Assembly (NCBI RefSeq): GCF_001571345.1
Contig: NZ_BCTP01000011.1
Location: forward strand, 34,146-98,145
Source of the DNA: Komagataeibacter xylinus NBRC 15237
GTDB taxonomy: Bacteria; Pseudomonadota; Alphaproteobacteria; Acetobacterales; Acetobacteraceae
Length of the DNA stretch: 64,000 nucleotides
Direction: 5' to 3'
Within the stretch, counting starts at the first letter, position 1. Each line of letters opens with the position of its first letter. This document shows, one piece after another, positions 9,064 to 17,261 of this stretch. A program made the position numbers and the translations under genes. The notes under the pieces were generated by a model. The model had not been told where the DNA came from, made no database searches, and saw only the letters and a list, made by a program, of their open reading frames with translations.

Positions 9064-9525
9064 TCAGCCCCGTGGCAGGATGAACCCATAGGCAGGATAG
9101 ACGGTTTTGCCCATCGCGTGAATGGGGGACCACCAGACCTTGACCTGCGACCAGTCATTGCGCCCCGATACATCGACCACAGGCTCGCCGTGGCCCACCC
9201 GTCCGGGCACCCAGTTGGCCTGGTCCACCACGACCTCACGCGGGCTGCGCACCTGGCGCACGACCGAGACATGCCCGTCAGGCAGGCGGCCCGTGGCCCT
9301 GAACACCAGCACCGCCCCCGCATGGGGCACATGCGTGCGGGGGTAATGCCCCTGCGCCTGCCCCCACCATGAGGCCGCATCGCCACGCAACTGCACATGG
9401 GTCACCTGCCGCGCATAGGGCGCGCACTGCACCGCGCCGTGCCAGCCCTGCCCGCTGCCCCCCGCACAGGCCGCGAGCGACAGGAGCGACAGCCCCGCCG
9501 CCCCGCGCGCCAGCACGCGCCTCAC
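9064..9525 (-). CDS. CHAP-domain lipoprotein (putative cell-wall amidase/peptidase)
   Basis: A 153-residue lipoprotein: signal peptide with lipobox LAAC near residue 20, then a compact domain resembling CHAP (NlpC/P60 superfamily) peptidoglycan hydrolases. The likely catalytic Cys is in VQCAPYAR, the His in DGHVSVV and a polar third residue in VDQANW. SWWGQAQGHY is typical of the segment between Cys and His in CHAP domains. Its start overlaps the recX stop by 4 bases. The substrate is not known. Confidence 0.75.
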   Translation of the reverse strand: MRRVLARGAAGLSLLSLAACAGGSGQGWHGAVQCAPYARQVTHVQLRGDAASWWGQAQGHYPRTHVPHAGAVLVFRATGRLPDGHVSVVRQVRSPREVVVDQANWVPGRVGHGEPVVDVSGRNDWSQVKVWWSPIHAMGKTVYPAYGFILPRG

Positions 9526-10163
9526 GCCATCCTCATACGCATGATCCTGTCCTCCGCCTCGTCACGGTCCATATCCAGCGCCGCGCATGCCGTATCACGC
9601 GTGAAGCCCGCGCGCGCCATGGCATCCATCGCGCGGCGGTGGCGCAGGGCCACCTCCGCTTCATCGGCATCGGCCCGCAGGAAAGGCCCAGCCCGGCGCT
9701 TGCGGATGAAGACAAGGGCTGCGGCCAGTTCGGTCTCGCGCCCCTCGCCATCGCGCGCGCCCAGCGCTTCCTCCACCGCCACCCCTGCCGTCGCCTCATC
9801 CACGCCGCGCGCGCTCAGATGGGCGGCGACCATGCGGCGCGAGCGGCCGGCGCGGGCCAGGGAGCGGGCGCGGAATTCGGCAAAACGGGCATCATCGACC
9901 GCGCCCAGCCCCTCCATGTCGGCCACGATGCCCGCAATGCGGGCGCGGGCGGGCTGCACGGCGCGGGCGGCTTCCTCGGCGTCCATCCCGCCATCGACCG
10001 CGCGGCGTGCCCAGCGCTCGACATGGCGGGTCAGCACCCGCGTCACCCCCGCCCGCGTGGCCGAGAAGCGGGCCAGGTAGGCAAGTGCCACCGCGCGCAG
10101 CGCAGCCCCATCGGGCGCGGGCGGCAGCGGACGGGGTGCGGAACGGGAAGGACGGGCCACCAT
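9522..10163 (-). CDS. recX: RecX-family regulatory protein
   Basis: RecX binds RecA filaments and limits recombinase activity. The 213-residue product is basic and helical, with the repeated three-helix pattern of the family: LARFSATRAGVTRVLTRHVER (first unit), VDDARFAEFRARSLARAGRSR (the conserved DDxRFAxxxxR signature) and an AALVFIRKRRAGPF segment. The ATG before VARPSRS was used; a TTG 7 codons upstream is also open. recA is not in the window. Annotated from motif resemblance; the family is diverse. Confidence 0.8.
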   Translation of the reverse strand: MVARPSRSAPRPLPPAPDGAALRAVALAYLARFSATRAGVTRVLTRHVERWARRAVDGGMDAEEAARAVQPARARIAGIVADMEGLGAVDDARFAEFRARSLARAGRSRRMVAAHLSARGVDEATAGVAVEEALGARDGEGRETELAAALVFIRKRRAGPFLRADADEAEVALRHRRAMDAMARAGFTRDTACAALDMDRDEAEDRIMRMRMA

Positions 10164-10253
10164 GATGCGCAGAGTATGCCACAATCAGCCCGCGCGCGCC
10201 TATGGCCGTATGGCAGGCATGGCCTCAATGCGGGGTGGAAATGGCGCTGAAGG

Positions 10254-10282
10254 TTGCATTTCGGCCCATTGCGCCATATTCT
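10254..10282 (+). promoter_or_regulatory. Candidate sigma-70 promoter for argD
   Basis: TTGCAT (10254-10259) and TATTCT (10277-10282) are separated by exactly 17 bases in the 272-base gap between divergent recX and argD. Transcription from it would start near 10289 and leave a leader of about 147 bases before the argD ATG. Confidence 0.5.
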
Positions 10283-10357
10283 TCCGCCTTTCCGGCCCCC
10301 CGCGCGGCGAGCGAAGGCCCCGCATGCGGACCGGAAAAAGCAGGGACTGAAAAGATG

Positions 10358-10383
10358 CCCACCCCGCGCGGTGGGTTATTTTC
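10358..10383 (+). terminator. Terminator-like hairpin in the argD leader (possible attenuator)
   Basis: CCCACC (10358-10363) pairs with GGTGGG (10370-10375) and is followed by a T-rich stretch (TTATTTTCGTTT). It lies between the candidate promoter and the argD start codon, so premature termination in the leader is possible. An in-frame ATG at 10355 overlaps the hairpin. Confidence 0.4.
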
Positions 10384-10435
10384 GTTTCTGGACCATCATT
10401 CTTTTTTCTTTGAACTGAAATCACAAGGCCATTCC

Positions 10436-11641
10436 ATGATTTCCGCCCTGATGCCGAATTACAATCGCGCCGACCTCGCTTTCGAGCGTGGCGACGGTGC
10501 CTGGCTGTACACGGTGGATGGGCGACGATTCCTCGATTTCGGCTCTGGCATCGCCACCTCCTCGGTCGGGCACAACAACCCGCATCTGGTGCAGGCCATA
10601 ACGCAGCAGGCGCAGCGCGTCATGCATGTCTCGAACCTGTATCGCGTGCCGCAGGCGGAAAGGCTGGCCGAGCGGCTGGTGGCCAACAGCTTTGCCGATA
10701 GCGCCTTCTTCTGCAATTCGGGCGCGGAAGCCAATGAAGGCATGATCAAGATGATCCGCCGCGCGCAGGCCAAGTCCGGCCACCCCGAGCGCACGCGCAT
10801 CATCTGCTTCAACGGCGCCTTTCACGGGCGCACGCTGGCAACCCTGTCCGCCACCGGCAACGCCAAATACCTCGATGGCTTCGGCCCGCGGGTGGAAGGC
10901 TTCGACCACGTGCCGCTCAACAACATGAACGCCGTGCGCGACGCCATCGGCGCCGAGACGGCGGGCATCATGATCGAGCCTGTGCAGGGCGAGAGCGGCA
11001 TCCATGTGGCCAACCCGCGCTTCATGCGCGAATTGCGGGCGGCGTGCGATGAATACGGCCTGTTCCTGGGCGTGGACGAGGTGCAGTGCGGCATGGGCCG
11101 GACCGGCCGCCTGTTCGCCTATGAATGGTCGGACATAACCCCTGACATCCTGTCCACCGCCAAGGGCATTGCGGGCGGCTTCCCCATGGGCGCGGTGCTG
11201 ACCACCGAGACCATTGCAAAGCACATGACACCGGGCAGCCACGGCACCACCTTTGGCGGCAGCCCACTGGCCTGCGCCGCCGCCAACGCGGTGCTCGACA
11301 TCATCCTCGCCCCCGGCTTCCTTGAAGGCGTGCAGGCGCGGGCGGCACAGCTTGACGCAGGCTTTGACCACCTGATCGCAACCCATCCGGACATCTTCAC
11401 CGCCCATCGCGGCATCGGGCTGCTCATTGGCCTCAAATGCAGGCCCGACGTGGCGCTGGTGCAGAACGCGGCCGTGGGCGAAGGCATGCTGTGCGTGACG
11501 GCGGGCGACAACGTGCTGCGCCTCCTCCCCCCCCTGACCGTGACCGAGGCCGACTGTGCTGCGGCCCTGTCCATGCTGGACCGGGCGGCTGCGTGCGTGC
11601 GCGCCCACATCGCGGCCACCAATGCGGAGAATGTGGCATGA
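10436..11641 (+). CDS. argD: Acetylornithine / succinyldiaminopimelate aminotransferase
   Basis: PLP-dependent class III aminotransferase that makes N-acetylornithine from its semialdehyde in arginine synthesis and often serves lysine synthesis as well. The 401-residue protein shows FCNSGAEANEGMIKMIRR, GAFHGRT, the cofactor segment LGVDEVQCGMGRTG, and the Schiff-base Lys in STAKGIAGGFPMGAV. The start MISALMPNYNRADLAFERG matches ArgD N-termini; the open frame extends 78 codons upstream but those residues are non-family. The stop overlaps the argF start as ATGA. Confidence 0.95.
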   Translation: MISALMPNYNRADLAFERGDGAWLYTVDGRRFLDFGSGIATSSVGHNNPHLVQAITQQAQRVMHVSNLYRVPQAERLAERLVANSFADSAFFCNSGAEANEGMIKMIRRAQAKSGHPERTRIICFNGAFHGRTLATLSATGNAKYLDGFGPRVEGFDHVPLNNMNAVRDAIGAETAGIMIEPVQGESGIHVANPRFMRELRAACDEYGLFLGVDEVQCGMGRTGRLFAYEWSDITPDILSTAKGIAGGFPMGAVLTTETIAKHMTPGSHGTTFGGSPLACAAANAVLDIILAPGFLEGVQARAAQLDAGFDHLIATHPDIFTAHRGIGLLIGLKCRPDVALVQNAAVGEGMLCVTAGDNVLRLLPPLTVTEADCAAALSMLDRAAACVRAHIAATNAENVA

Positions 11642-12624
11642 ACGCGCTACGCACCCCCACCCATGTCACGCCCCGCCATTTCCTTGACCTCAAGGAAATT
11701 GACGCCGCAACGCTGCGCGCCATCCTCGACGTGGCCACCGGCATCAAGCGCATGCAGGACCACCGGGCACGCCCCCTGCACCCCGCCCTGCCGCTGCGTG
11801 GCCGCGCGCTGGGGCTGATGCTCTCCAAGCCCTCCACGCGCACGCGCGTGTCGTTTGAAGTGGGCATGCAGCAGCTTGGCGGCAACGTGGTGCTGCTTGC
11901 GCCATCTGACATGCAGCTCGGGCGTGGCGAGAGCATTGCCGATACCGCCCGCGTGCTCTCGCGCTTTGTCGATGCCATCGTGCTGCGTACCGGCAGGACC
12001 GAGAACCTGCGCGAGCTGGCACGGTGGAGCAGCGTGCCGGTCATCAATGGCCTGACGCCGGATTCGCACCCCGTGCAGATCATGGCCGACATCATGACAT
12101 TCGAGGAACATCTTGGCCCGATCAAAGGCCGCACGCTGGCCTGGGTGGGCGATGGCAACAATGTCGCCACCTCCTTCATCGAGGCGGCCGCCCTGTTCGG
12201 CTTCAGCCTGCGGCTGGCAACGCCATCCACCCATGCGCCCTCGGTCGCCGCCGTGGCCTGGGCACGCGAACATGGCGCCGACATCACGGTCACGACCGAC
12301 CCGGTTACGGCGGTAAAAGGCGCGGACGCGATCATTACCGATACCTGGGTCAGCATGTCCGACAAGGCATCCGACCAGCGGGTCAGCGCCTTCGAGCCCT
12401 ACCGGGTTGATGCGGCGCTGATGGCGCATGCCGCCCCCGATGCCCTTTTCCTGCACTGCCTGCCTGCCCATATCGGGGAGGAAGTGACCGAAGACGTGTT
12501 TGAAGGCCCCCGCTCCGTCGTGTTCGATGAGGCGGAGAACCGCCTGCACGCGCAAAAGGGCATTCTGGTCTGGGCGCTGTGTGGCGCGGACTGGCAGCAA
12601 TATGGAAAGGAACCCAACCCATGA
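11638..12624 (+). CDS. argF: Ornithine carbamoyltransferase
   Basis: Makes citrulline from ornithine and carbamoyl phosphate. The 328-residue protein has the carbamoyl-phosphate loop SKPSTRTRVSFE, the HPVQIMAD segment, and the ornithine-binding LFLHCLPAH. Length is normal. It is coupled by 4-base overlaps to argD before and to the small gene after, giving an argD-argF-small gene unit. Confidence 0.96.
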   Translation: MNALRTPTHVTPRHFLDLKEIDAATLRAILDVATGIKRMQDHRARPLHPALPLRGRALGLMLSKPSTRTRVSFEVGMQQLGGNVVLLAPSDMQLGRGESIADTARVLSRFVDAIVLRTGRTENLRELARWSSVPVINGLTPDSHPVQIMADIMTFEEHLGPIKGRTLAWVGDGNNVATSFIEAAALFGFSLRLATPSTHAPSVAAVAWAREHGADITVTTDPVTAVKGADAIITDTWVSMSDKASDQRVSAFEPYRVDAALMAHAAPDALFLHCLPAHIGEEVTEDVFEGPRSVVFDEAENRLHAQKGILVWALCGADWQQYGKEPNP

Positions 12625-12941
12625 CCGGCCCCGCCGAACAGCCCGCCCTGCCCACCGGCACCGAAGAGACACCCGAGGTGCCCGGCTGGGCGGAAAAGAG
12701 CGTGCGTGACATTTTCGCGGCGCTACCGGTGCATGACGGGCAGCTTGATACCATCCGCGATGCCTATCTGGACTGCCTTGCCGGCGCGGGCCGCACGCAG
12801 GACCTGGACATGGAGCATGACCGCTGCCGCCAGCAGGCCATAAGTGCTGTGGAAAACGCGGGCCTGCTGCCAGCCGCCCGGCTTGAAGACCTTGACCAGC
12901 GCCTTGCTGCGCTGGAGGCGGATATTACCGCCAACCTCTGA
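12621..12941 (+). CDS. Small conserved-looking protein of unknown function
   Basis: 106 residues, acidic, no signal peptide or membrane segment. The first 25 residues are Pro/Glu/Thr-rich; the remainder is predicted helical (VRDIFAALPVHDGQLDTIRD and a Leu-rich C-terminal stretch LEDLDQRLAALEADI that could form a short coiled coil). Its start overlaps the argF stop (ATGA), so it is translated with the arginine genes and precedes hslO. I do not recognise a family. Its position suggests a housekeeping gene rather than a chance frame. Confidence 0.65.
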   Translation: MTGPAEQPALPTGTEETPEVPGWAEKSVRDIFAALPVHDGQLDTIRDAYLDCLAGAGRTQDLDMEHDRCRQQAISAVENAGLLPAARLEDLDQRLAALEADITANL

Positions 12942-12974
12942 TTTCCCAGCGCCCCGCTGCAATGGCAGGGCGTG

Positions 12975-13955
12975 ATGAAGCGGGTTTGTACCATGACCTC
13001 CAATATTTCCTCCCCCGCCTTTCTCGACACCAGCCACCCCGACACGCCCGATCTGGTCGTGCCGCAGGGCGTGGTGCCGTTCTATCTTGACAACCGGCCC
13101 GTGCGCGGCCGCCTCGTGCGGCCCGGCGTGCTGACCGACATGCTGCTGACCCGCCATGACAACCCCGACTGCGTGCTCCGCCTTGCGGGCGAGGCACTGG
13201 CACTGGTGGCGGCACTCGCCTCGGCGCTGAAGTTCCAGGGGTCGTTCTCGCTGCAGGCCAAGGGTGATGGCCCGCTGGGCCTGCTGCTGGCCGACTGCAC
13301 CGATGCGGGCGCGCTGCGCTTTCATGCCCGATCCGATGACGAGGCGGTGGCCGCACTGCTCAAGGCCAATCCCAACCCCACGACAAGCGACCTGCTGGGC
13401 AAGGGCTACATCGCCTTCAGCGTGGACCAGGGGCCCGATACCGACATCCATCAGGGCATTGTCGAGATCAACGGGGAAAGCCTGTCTGAGATGGCGACGC
13501 ATTACTTCGCCACCTCCGAGCAGCATGCCTGCTGGGTCAAGCTGTTCTGTGACAAGACGGAAGCCGGCTGGCGCGCGGGCGCGCTGGTGATGGAAAAGAT
13601 CGCCATGGGCGGCGGCATCGAATCCGACGTAACGCCCGAGGAAGGCGATGATGCGTGGGAGACCGCGATCACACTCGCCACCACGCTGACCGCGCGTGAA
13701 GTGCTTGATGACCGGCTTGGCTCGGCCGACCTGCTGTACCGCCTGTTCCATGCCGAGGGGCTGATTACGGGCCAGCCCCGCGCGCTGGCCTTTGGCTGCC
13801 GCTGCTCGCGCGCGCGACTGTCGAGCCTGCTGGAAACCTTTCCACTCGATGACCTCGACCACATGGCCAAGGATGGCACAATCACCATGAACTGCCAGTT
13901 CTGCAACCATGACTTCCACTTCCAGCGCAGCGAGATCAGCGGCAAGACCGCCTGA
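12975..13955 (+). CDS. hslO: Hsp33 redox-regulated chaperone
   Basis: Holdase chaperone activated when its zinc-bound cysteines are oxidised. The C-terminus has the two cysteine pairs: CRCSRARLSSLL and NCQFCNHDFHF (CxC and CxxC). The N-terminal substrate domain begins VPFYLDNRPVRGRLVRPGVL. Two starts are possible: the ATG at 12975, with GCAGGG-like sequence before it, or the ATG at 12993 that gives MTSNISSPAFLD; the second may fit homologues better. It lies 33 bases after the small gene and probably shares the argD transcript. Confidence 0.93.
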   Translation: MKRVCTMTSNISSPAFLDTSHPDTPDLVVPQGVVPFYLDNRPVRGRLVRPGVLTDMLLTRHDNPDCVLRLAGEALALVAALASALKFQGSFSLQAKGDGPLGLLLADCTDAGALRFHARSDDEAVAALLKANPNPTTSDLLGKGYIAFSVDQGPDTDIHQGIVEINGESLSEMATHYFATSEQHACWVKLFCDKTEAGWRAGALVMEKIAMGGGIESDVTPEEGDDAWETAITLATTLTAREVLDDRLGSADLLYRLFHAEGLITGQPRALAFGCRCSRARLSSLLETFPLDDLDHMAKDGTITMNCQFCNHDFHFQRSEISGKTA

Positions 13956-14047
13956 CAGCCCCTATGCGCCCGGCGCGGAACATGGCACGATCATACTCCT
14001 GATCGACCGACCGCGCCGCGTGCGCCAGCCGTTATCGGGATATATCC

Positions 14048-14965
14048 ATGCGACCGAACCGTTCGCCGCTTAGCACCCTGTCGTTCCGCCGCAGCCTGCG
14101 CGTGGTGCTGGCCGCTGGCCTGCCCCTCATTGCGCTCACTGCGGTCAGCGCGCCCGCCTACAGCCGCCACCATCATGACGAGCCGACCACCTTTGCCGGG
14201 CCGCAATATGGCGATGAGCCGCCGCTGAGCCTGAATGTGGCCTCCATATCGGTGGTGGACCGGGGCGGACCGGGCCTGGTGCCGGGCGACCTGTCGGGCC
14301 GCGCGCCCAATCCGCCCGATGACCTGCTTAAGCAACTCGCGCATGACCGGCTGCTCGCCGCAGGCAGCGAGGGCAGCGGCACGTTTACCATCGACCGTGT
14401 GTCCATCCTGCACGAGCCGGGCGGCATCCTTGACGGGCAACTGAACGTGCATCTGGACGTGACCTCCGCCGATGGCCGCCGCACCGGCTATGCCGTAGCC
14501 CAGGTCACCCGCTCGTTCGACCCCAAGAAGAAGCACGGCAACAGCGACACGCCCCAGAACCTGAACACCCTGACCAACCTCATGTTGCAGGACATGAACC
14601 AGGAGCTGGAAAGCCAGATCCGCACCAACCTTGGCAACTGGCTGGTCACGCCGCAGGCACCGGGCAGCGTGGCCGCCCAGCCGCTTGATGGCGATACGCC
14701 CGCCGTCACCACCACCCCCGCCAGCCCGGCCACCGGGGCGGATACCATGACCATTGGCGGCGGCCCGACCGATGACCACCCGGAAGCCGCCACCACCCCG
14801 GCAGCGGCGCCCGCACCCGCGCGGCCCAGGGCCGTCCATGAGGAACCGGATGCGATTTTCCCCGAAGGGTATTCATCCGAAGGCAGCGATACCGCCACCC
14901 CGACCCCGCAGTTGCGCTCACCGCCGCCGGGCACCCTGAGCCTGCCGGGCGGCACGGGCCAGTAA
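14048..14965 (+). CDS. Exported protein of unknown function
   Basis: 305 residues with a clear Sec signal peptide (basic n-region ending FRRSLRVVLAAGLPLIALTAV, probable cleavage near SAPA). After a His/Asp-rich patch (RHHHDEP) comes a globular part of about 170 residues (LSLNVASISVVDRG, DDLLKQLAHDRLLAAGSEG, LNVHLDVTSADGRRTGYAVAQV) that looks like a small alpha/beta domain. A long Pro/Ala/Thr-rich tail completes it. I do not recognise the family. It stands alone, between hslO and the convergent dsbD-type gene. Periplasmic or outer-membrane location is inferred from the signal peptide only. Confidence 0.75.
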   Translation: MRPNRSPLSTLSFRRSLRVVLAAGLPLIALTAVSAPAYSRHHHDEPTTFAGPQYGDEPPLSLNVASISVVDRGGPGLVPGDLSGRAPNPPDDLLKQLAHDRLLAAGSEGSGTFTIDRVSILHEPGGILDGQLNVHLDVTSADGRRTGYAVAQVTRSFDPKKKHGNSDTPQNLNTLTNLMLQDMNQELESQIRTNLGNWLVTPQAPGSVAAQPLDGDTPAVTTTPASPATGADTMTIGGGPTDDHPEAATTPAAAPAPARPRAVHEEPDAIFPEGYSSEGSDTATPTPQLRSPPPGTLSLPGGTGQ

Positions 14966-14970
14966 GAAGC

Positions 14971-15048
14971 GTTTTCGGGCACCGCCTTTTTTCAAAAAGG
15001 CGGTGTTCTTTCAAAGATTTTTGAAAAAAGCTTTACCAAACACTTTTC
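14971..15048. repeat. Dispersed double-hairpin repeat, copy A
   Basis: One of four related intergenic segments. It consists of a lead TTTTCGGGC, a first palindrome (ACCGCC-T6 / A5-GGCGGT, 14981-15004), a spacer, a second weaker palindrome (AAAG-TTTTT / AAAAA-GCTTT) and an end ACCAAACACTT. It follows the stop of the plus-strand gene by 6 bases and lies between convergent genes, so it may terminate both transcripts. Confidence 0.75.
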
Positions 15049-15067
15049 TCTGTTCTGCCTGCGCGGG

Positions 15068-17161
15068 TCATTTCCCGGCAGGCGCAATCGTGTCCAGTAC
15101 GATGGCGGGGGTGAGGATTTCGGGCAGGATGACTTCCCCCCCGTGGGCGGGGTAATAGGCGTAGAACGGCACCCCGTCGCGCCCATGGGCCTGCAAAAAG
15201 GCGGTAATGGCCGCATCGCGCAGGGTCCAGTCACCTTTCATGTACACAATGCCCCGCCGGGCAAAAGCCTTCTGCACGCTCTGGCTCGACAGGGCCACGC
15301 GCTCGTTGACCAGGCATGAGATGCACCACGCCGCCGTCATGTCCACGAAGACGGGCCGCCCCTGCCTGCGCAATTCGGCCAGGCGGGTGGGTGAATAGGC
15401 GGAACTGCCATCGGCCACCCGCGCAGTGCCCCGGTCATGCAGCGTGGCGGGCGGTAGCACGGCACCACCTACGAAGGCTGCAAGCAGGCTCAATGTCGCC
15501 ACCGCGCGGTATACTCCTGCCCGCCCCGCCATGGCATCGCGCAGGTCAAGATGGCTGGCGCGCCGCAGGCTCCAGCAACCCACTGCCACCAGCACCAGCC
15601 CCACGCCCAGCACGGTGAGGGCATCCATGCCGCCTTCCAGCTTCGCCACCCAGCCCAGCCACACGCAGGTGGCCAGCACCGGCAGGGCCAGCAGGTTGCG
15701 CACCGTTTCCATCCACCGGCCCGGTTTGGGCAGCCACGCCAGCAGGCCGGGCATGGCGGCGAGCACAAGATAGGGGGCGGCAAGCCCCAGCCCAAGGGCG
15801 GCAAACACCACCACTCCGATCACGGGTGACGCCGCAAGGGCAGCCGCCACCGCTGCCCCCATGAACGGTGCCGTGCATGGCGAGGCCAGCACCACCGCCA
15901 GCACCCCGGTCAGGAAATCACCGGCATGGGCAGGCAGGCTGCTGCCCACACCCATCAGCCGCAGCCCGATGGTGAACACGCCCAGCAGGTTGAGGGCTAC
16001 AGCAAACAGCAGCAGGCAGATGACGGTCACGAACCCCACGGACTGGAACTGGAACCCCCACCCCGCCTCGTGCCCTGCCACCCTTAAGGCCGCGATAGCG
16101 CCACCAAGGGCCACAAAGGACACGACCACGCCCGCGCCATAAGCCGCGGCCCCCGCCAGCGCAGCCCCCCGCGCCCCGCGCGCCATGCGCTCAAGGGCGA
16201 GGATCTTCATGGCCAGCACGGGAAAGACGCAGGGCATGAGGTTCAGGATCACGCCGCCCGCAAACGCCATGAGCAGCAGCACGCCCACATTGGCCCGCGC
16301 GCTCGGTGCCGCCACAGGTGCTGCAAGGGCCTCGACCTTTCCCGGCTCCGGCCTGACCTGCAACCCGCGCTCGCGCCCCATGCCGTCACGCAGTACCACG
16401 ATGCCGGACAGGTTGGCGCCACCATGGAATTCCGGCCCCGGATGGAGCGCAAGCTGCACCACGCCATCGCGCACCGTGAGCGCCTGCGGGGTATCCTGAT
16501 CGATCGCGCCTGCCACCTCGGGCATGAACCAGGCATCACGCACGCTGTCGGGCGAAAGTTCGCGCCCACGCAACTGCATGGTTCCTTCAGGCGAGACCCT
16601 GGCCGCAAAGGGCGAGGCCACGGGCCGGGCCGCCGCCGCCTGCGCAAAGGCTGCGGCCTGCGCCGAGGGAAGGGATGCCCCACGCGGCAGGCTCAGGCTG
16701 AACGTGCCGTGCTCGGGCACGCACACCTCGGCACAGACAAGCCAGTCCGCCACGGCATTGAGCGTGAGCGGGCCATCATTCTCGCCCGCCACGGGGGTGA
16801 GCGTGACGGGCAGCAGCACGTCGCCGGTATAGGCATAGGATGTCAGCGGCCCGTCATGCAGCACGCGCGGCGTGGGCCATTCAATGGTGCTGGCCTGCCC
16901 GGTGGCCCCGCCCTGCGCGTTCACCACAAGGGTAGGCGCATCGCCCGCATCGCCGGGGTTGAGCCAGTAGGTATGCCAGCCGGGGGCAAGTTGCAGGCGC
17001 AGCCCCACATGCAGGGCGCGACCGGGGCTGTAGGTATCATCATCCGTGACCAGCGTGGCGGTGGCGCGGGTCGAGGTTACGGGGTCGCTCTGGGCCGCGC
17101 GGGCAACCGGCAGGGCCGTGACCAACATGCACAGGATCGACACAAGCCACAGAAAGGGCAC
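15068..17161 (-). CDS. DsbD/ScsB-type thiol:disulfide reductase
   Basis: Membrane protein that passes electrons from cytoplasmic thioredoxin to periplasmic thiols. The 697-residue product has a signal peptide ending VARAA, an N-terminal periplasmic domain (PGWHTYWLNPGDAG, DWLVCAEVCVPEHGTF), eight or so membrane helices with the DsbD signature LMPCVFPVLAMKIL and ASPCTAPFMGAA, and a C-terminal thioredoxin-like domain with the CISC active site at residues 613-616 (AAWCISCLVNE). The N-terminal layout fits ScsB-type rather than E. coli DsbD. The GTG start has GGTGGAG 10 bases upstream. Its partner protein is not identifiable here. Confidence 0.9.
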   Translation of the reverse strand: MPFLWLVSILCMLVTALPVARAAQSDPVTSTRATATLVTDDDTYSPGRALHVGLRLQLAPGWHTYWLNPGDAGDAPTLVVNAQGGATGQASTIEWPTPRVLHDGPLTSYAYTGDVLLPVTLTPVAGENDGPLTLNAVADWLVCAEVCVPEHGTFSLSLPRGASLPSAQAAAFAQAAAARPVASPFAARVSPEGTMQLRGRELSPDSVRDAWFMPEVAGAIDQDTPQALTVRDGVVQLALHPGPEFHGGANLSGIVVLRDGMGRERGLQVRPEPGKVEALAAPVAAPSARANVGVLLLMAFAGGVILNLMPCVFPVLAMKILALERMARGARGAALAGAAAYGAGVVVSFVALGGAIAALRVAGHEAGWGFQFQSVGFVTVICLLLFAVALNLLGVFTIGLRLMGVGSSLPAHAGDFLTGVLAVVLASPCTAPFMGAAVAAALAASPVIGVVVFAALGLGLAAPYLVLAAMPGLLAWLPKPGRWMETVRNLLALPVLATCVWLGWVAKLEGGMDALTVLGVGLVLVAVGCWSLRRASHLDLRDAMAGRAGVYRAVATLSLLAAFVGGAVLPPATLHDRGTARVADGSSAYSPTRLAELRRQGRPVFVDMTAAWCISCLVNERVALSSQSVQKAFARRGIVYMKGDWTLRDAAITAFLQAHGRDGVPFYAYYPAHGGEVILPEILTPAIVLDTIAPAGK

Positions 17162-17261
17162 GGACAGTTACTCCACCAAAAACCGGGGATGAGGAAAAAC
17201 GCAGCCACACGGCACGGCAAGGATTGCCCCGCCACCATGCCCGACGCCATAAGATGAAGAT

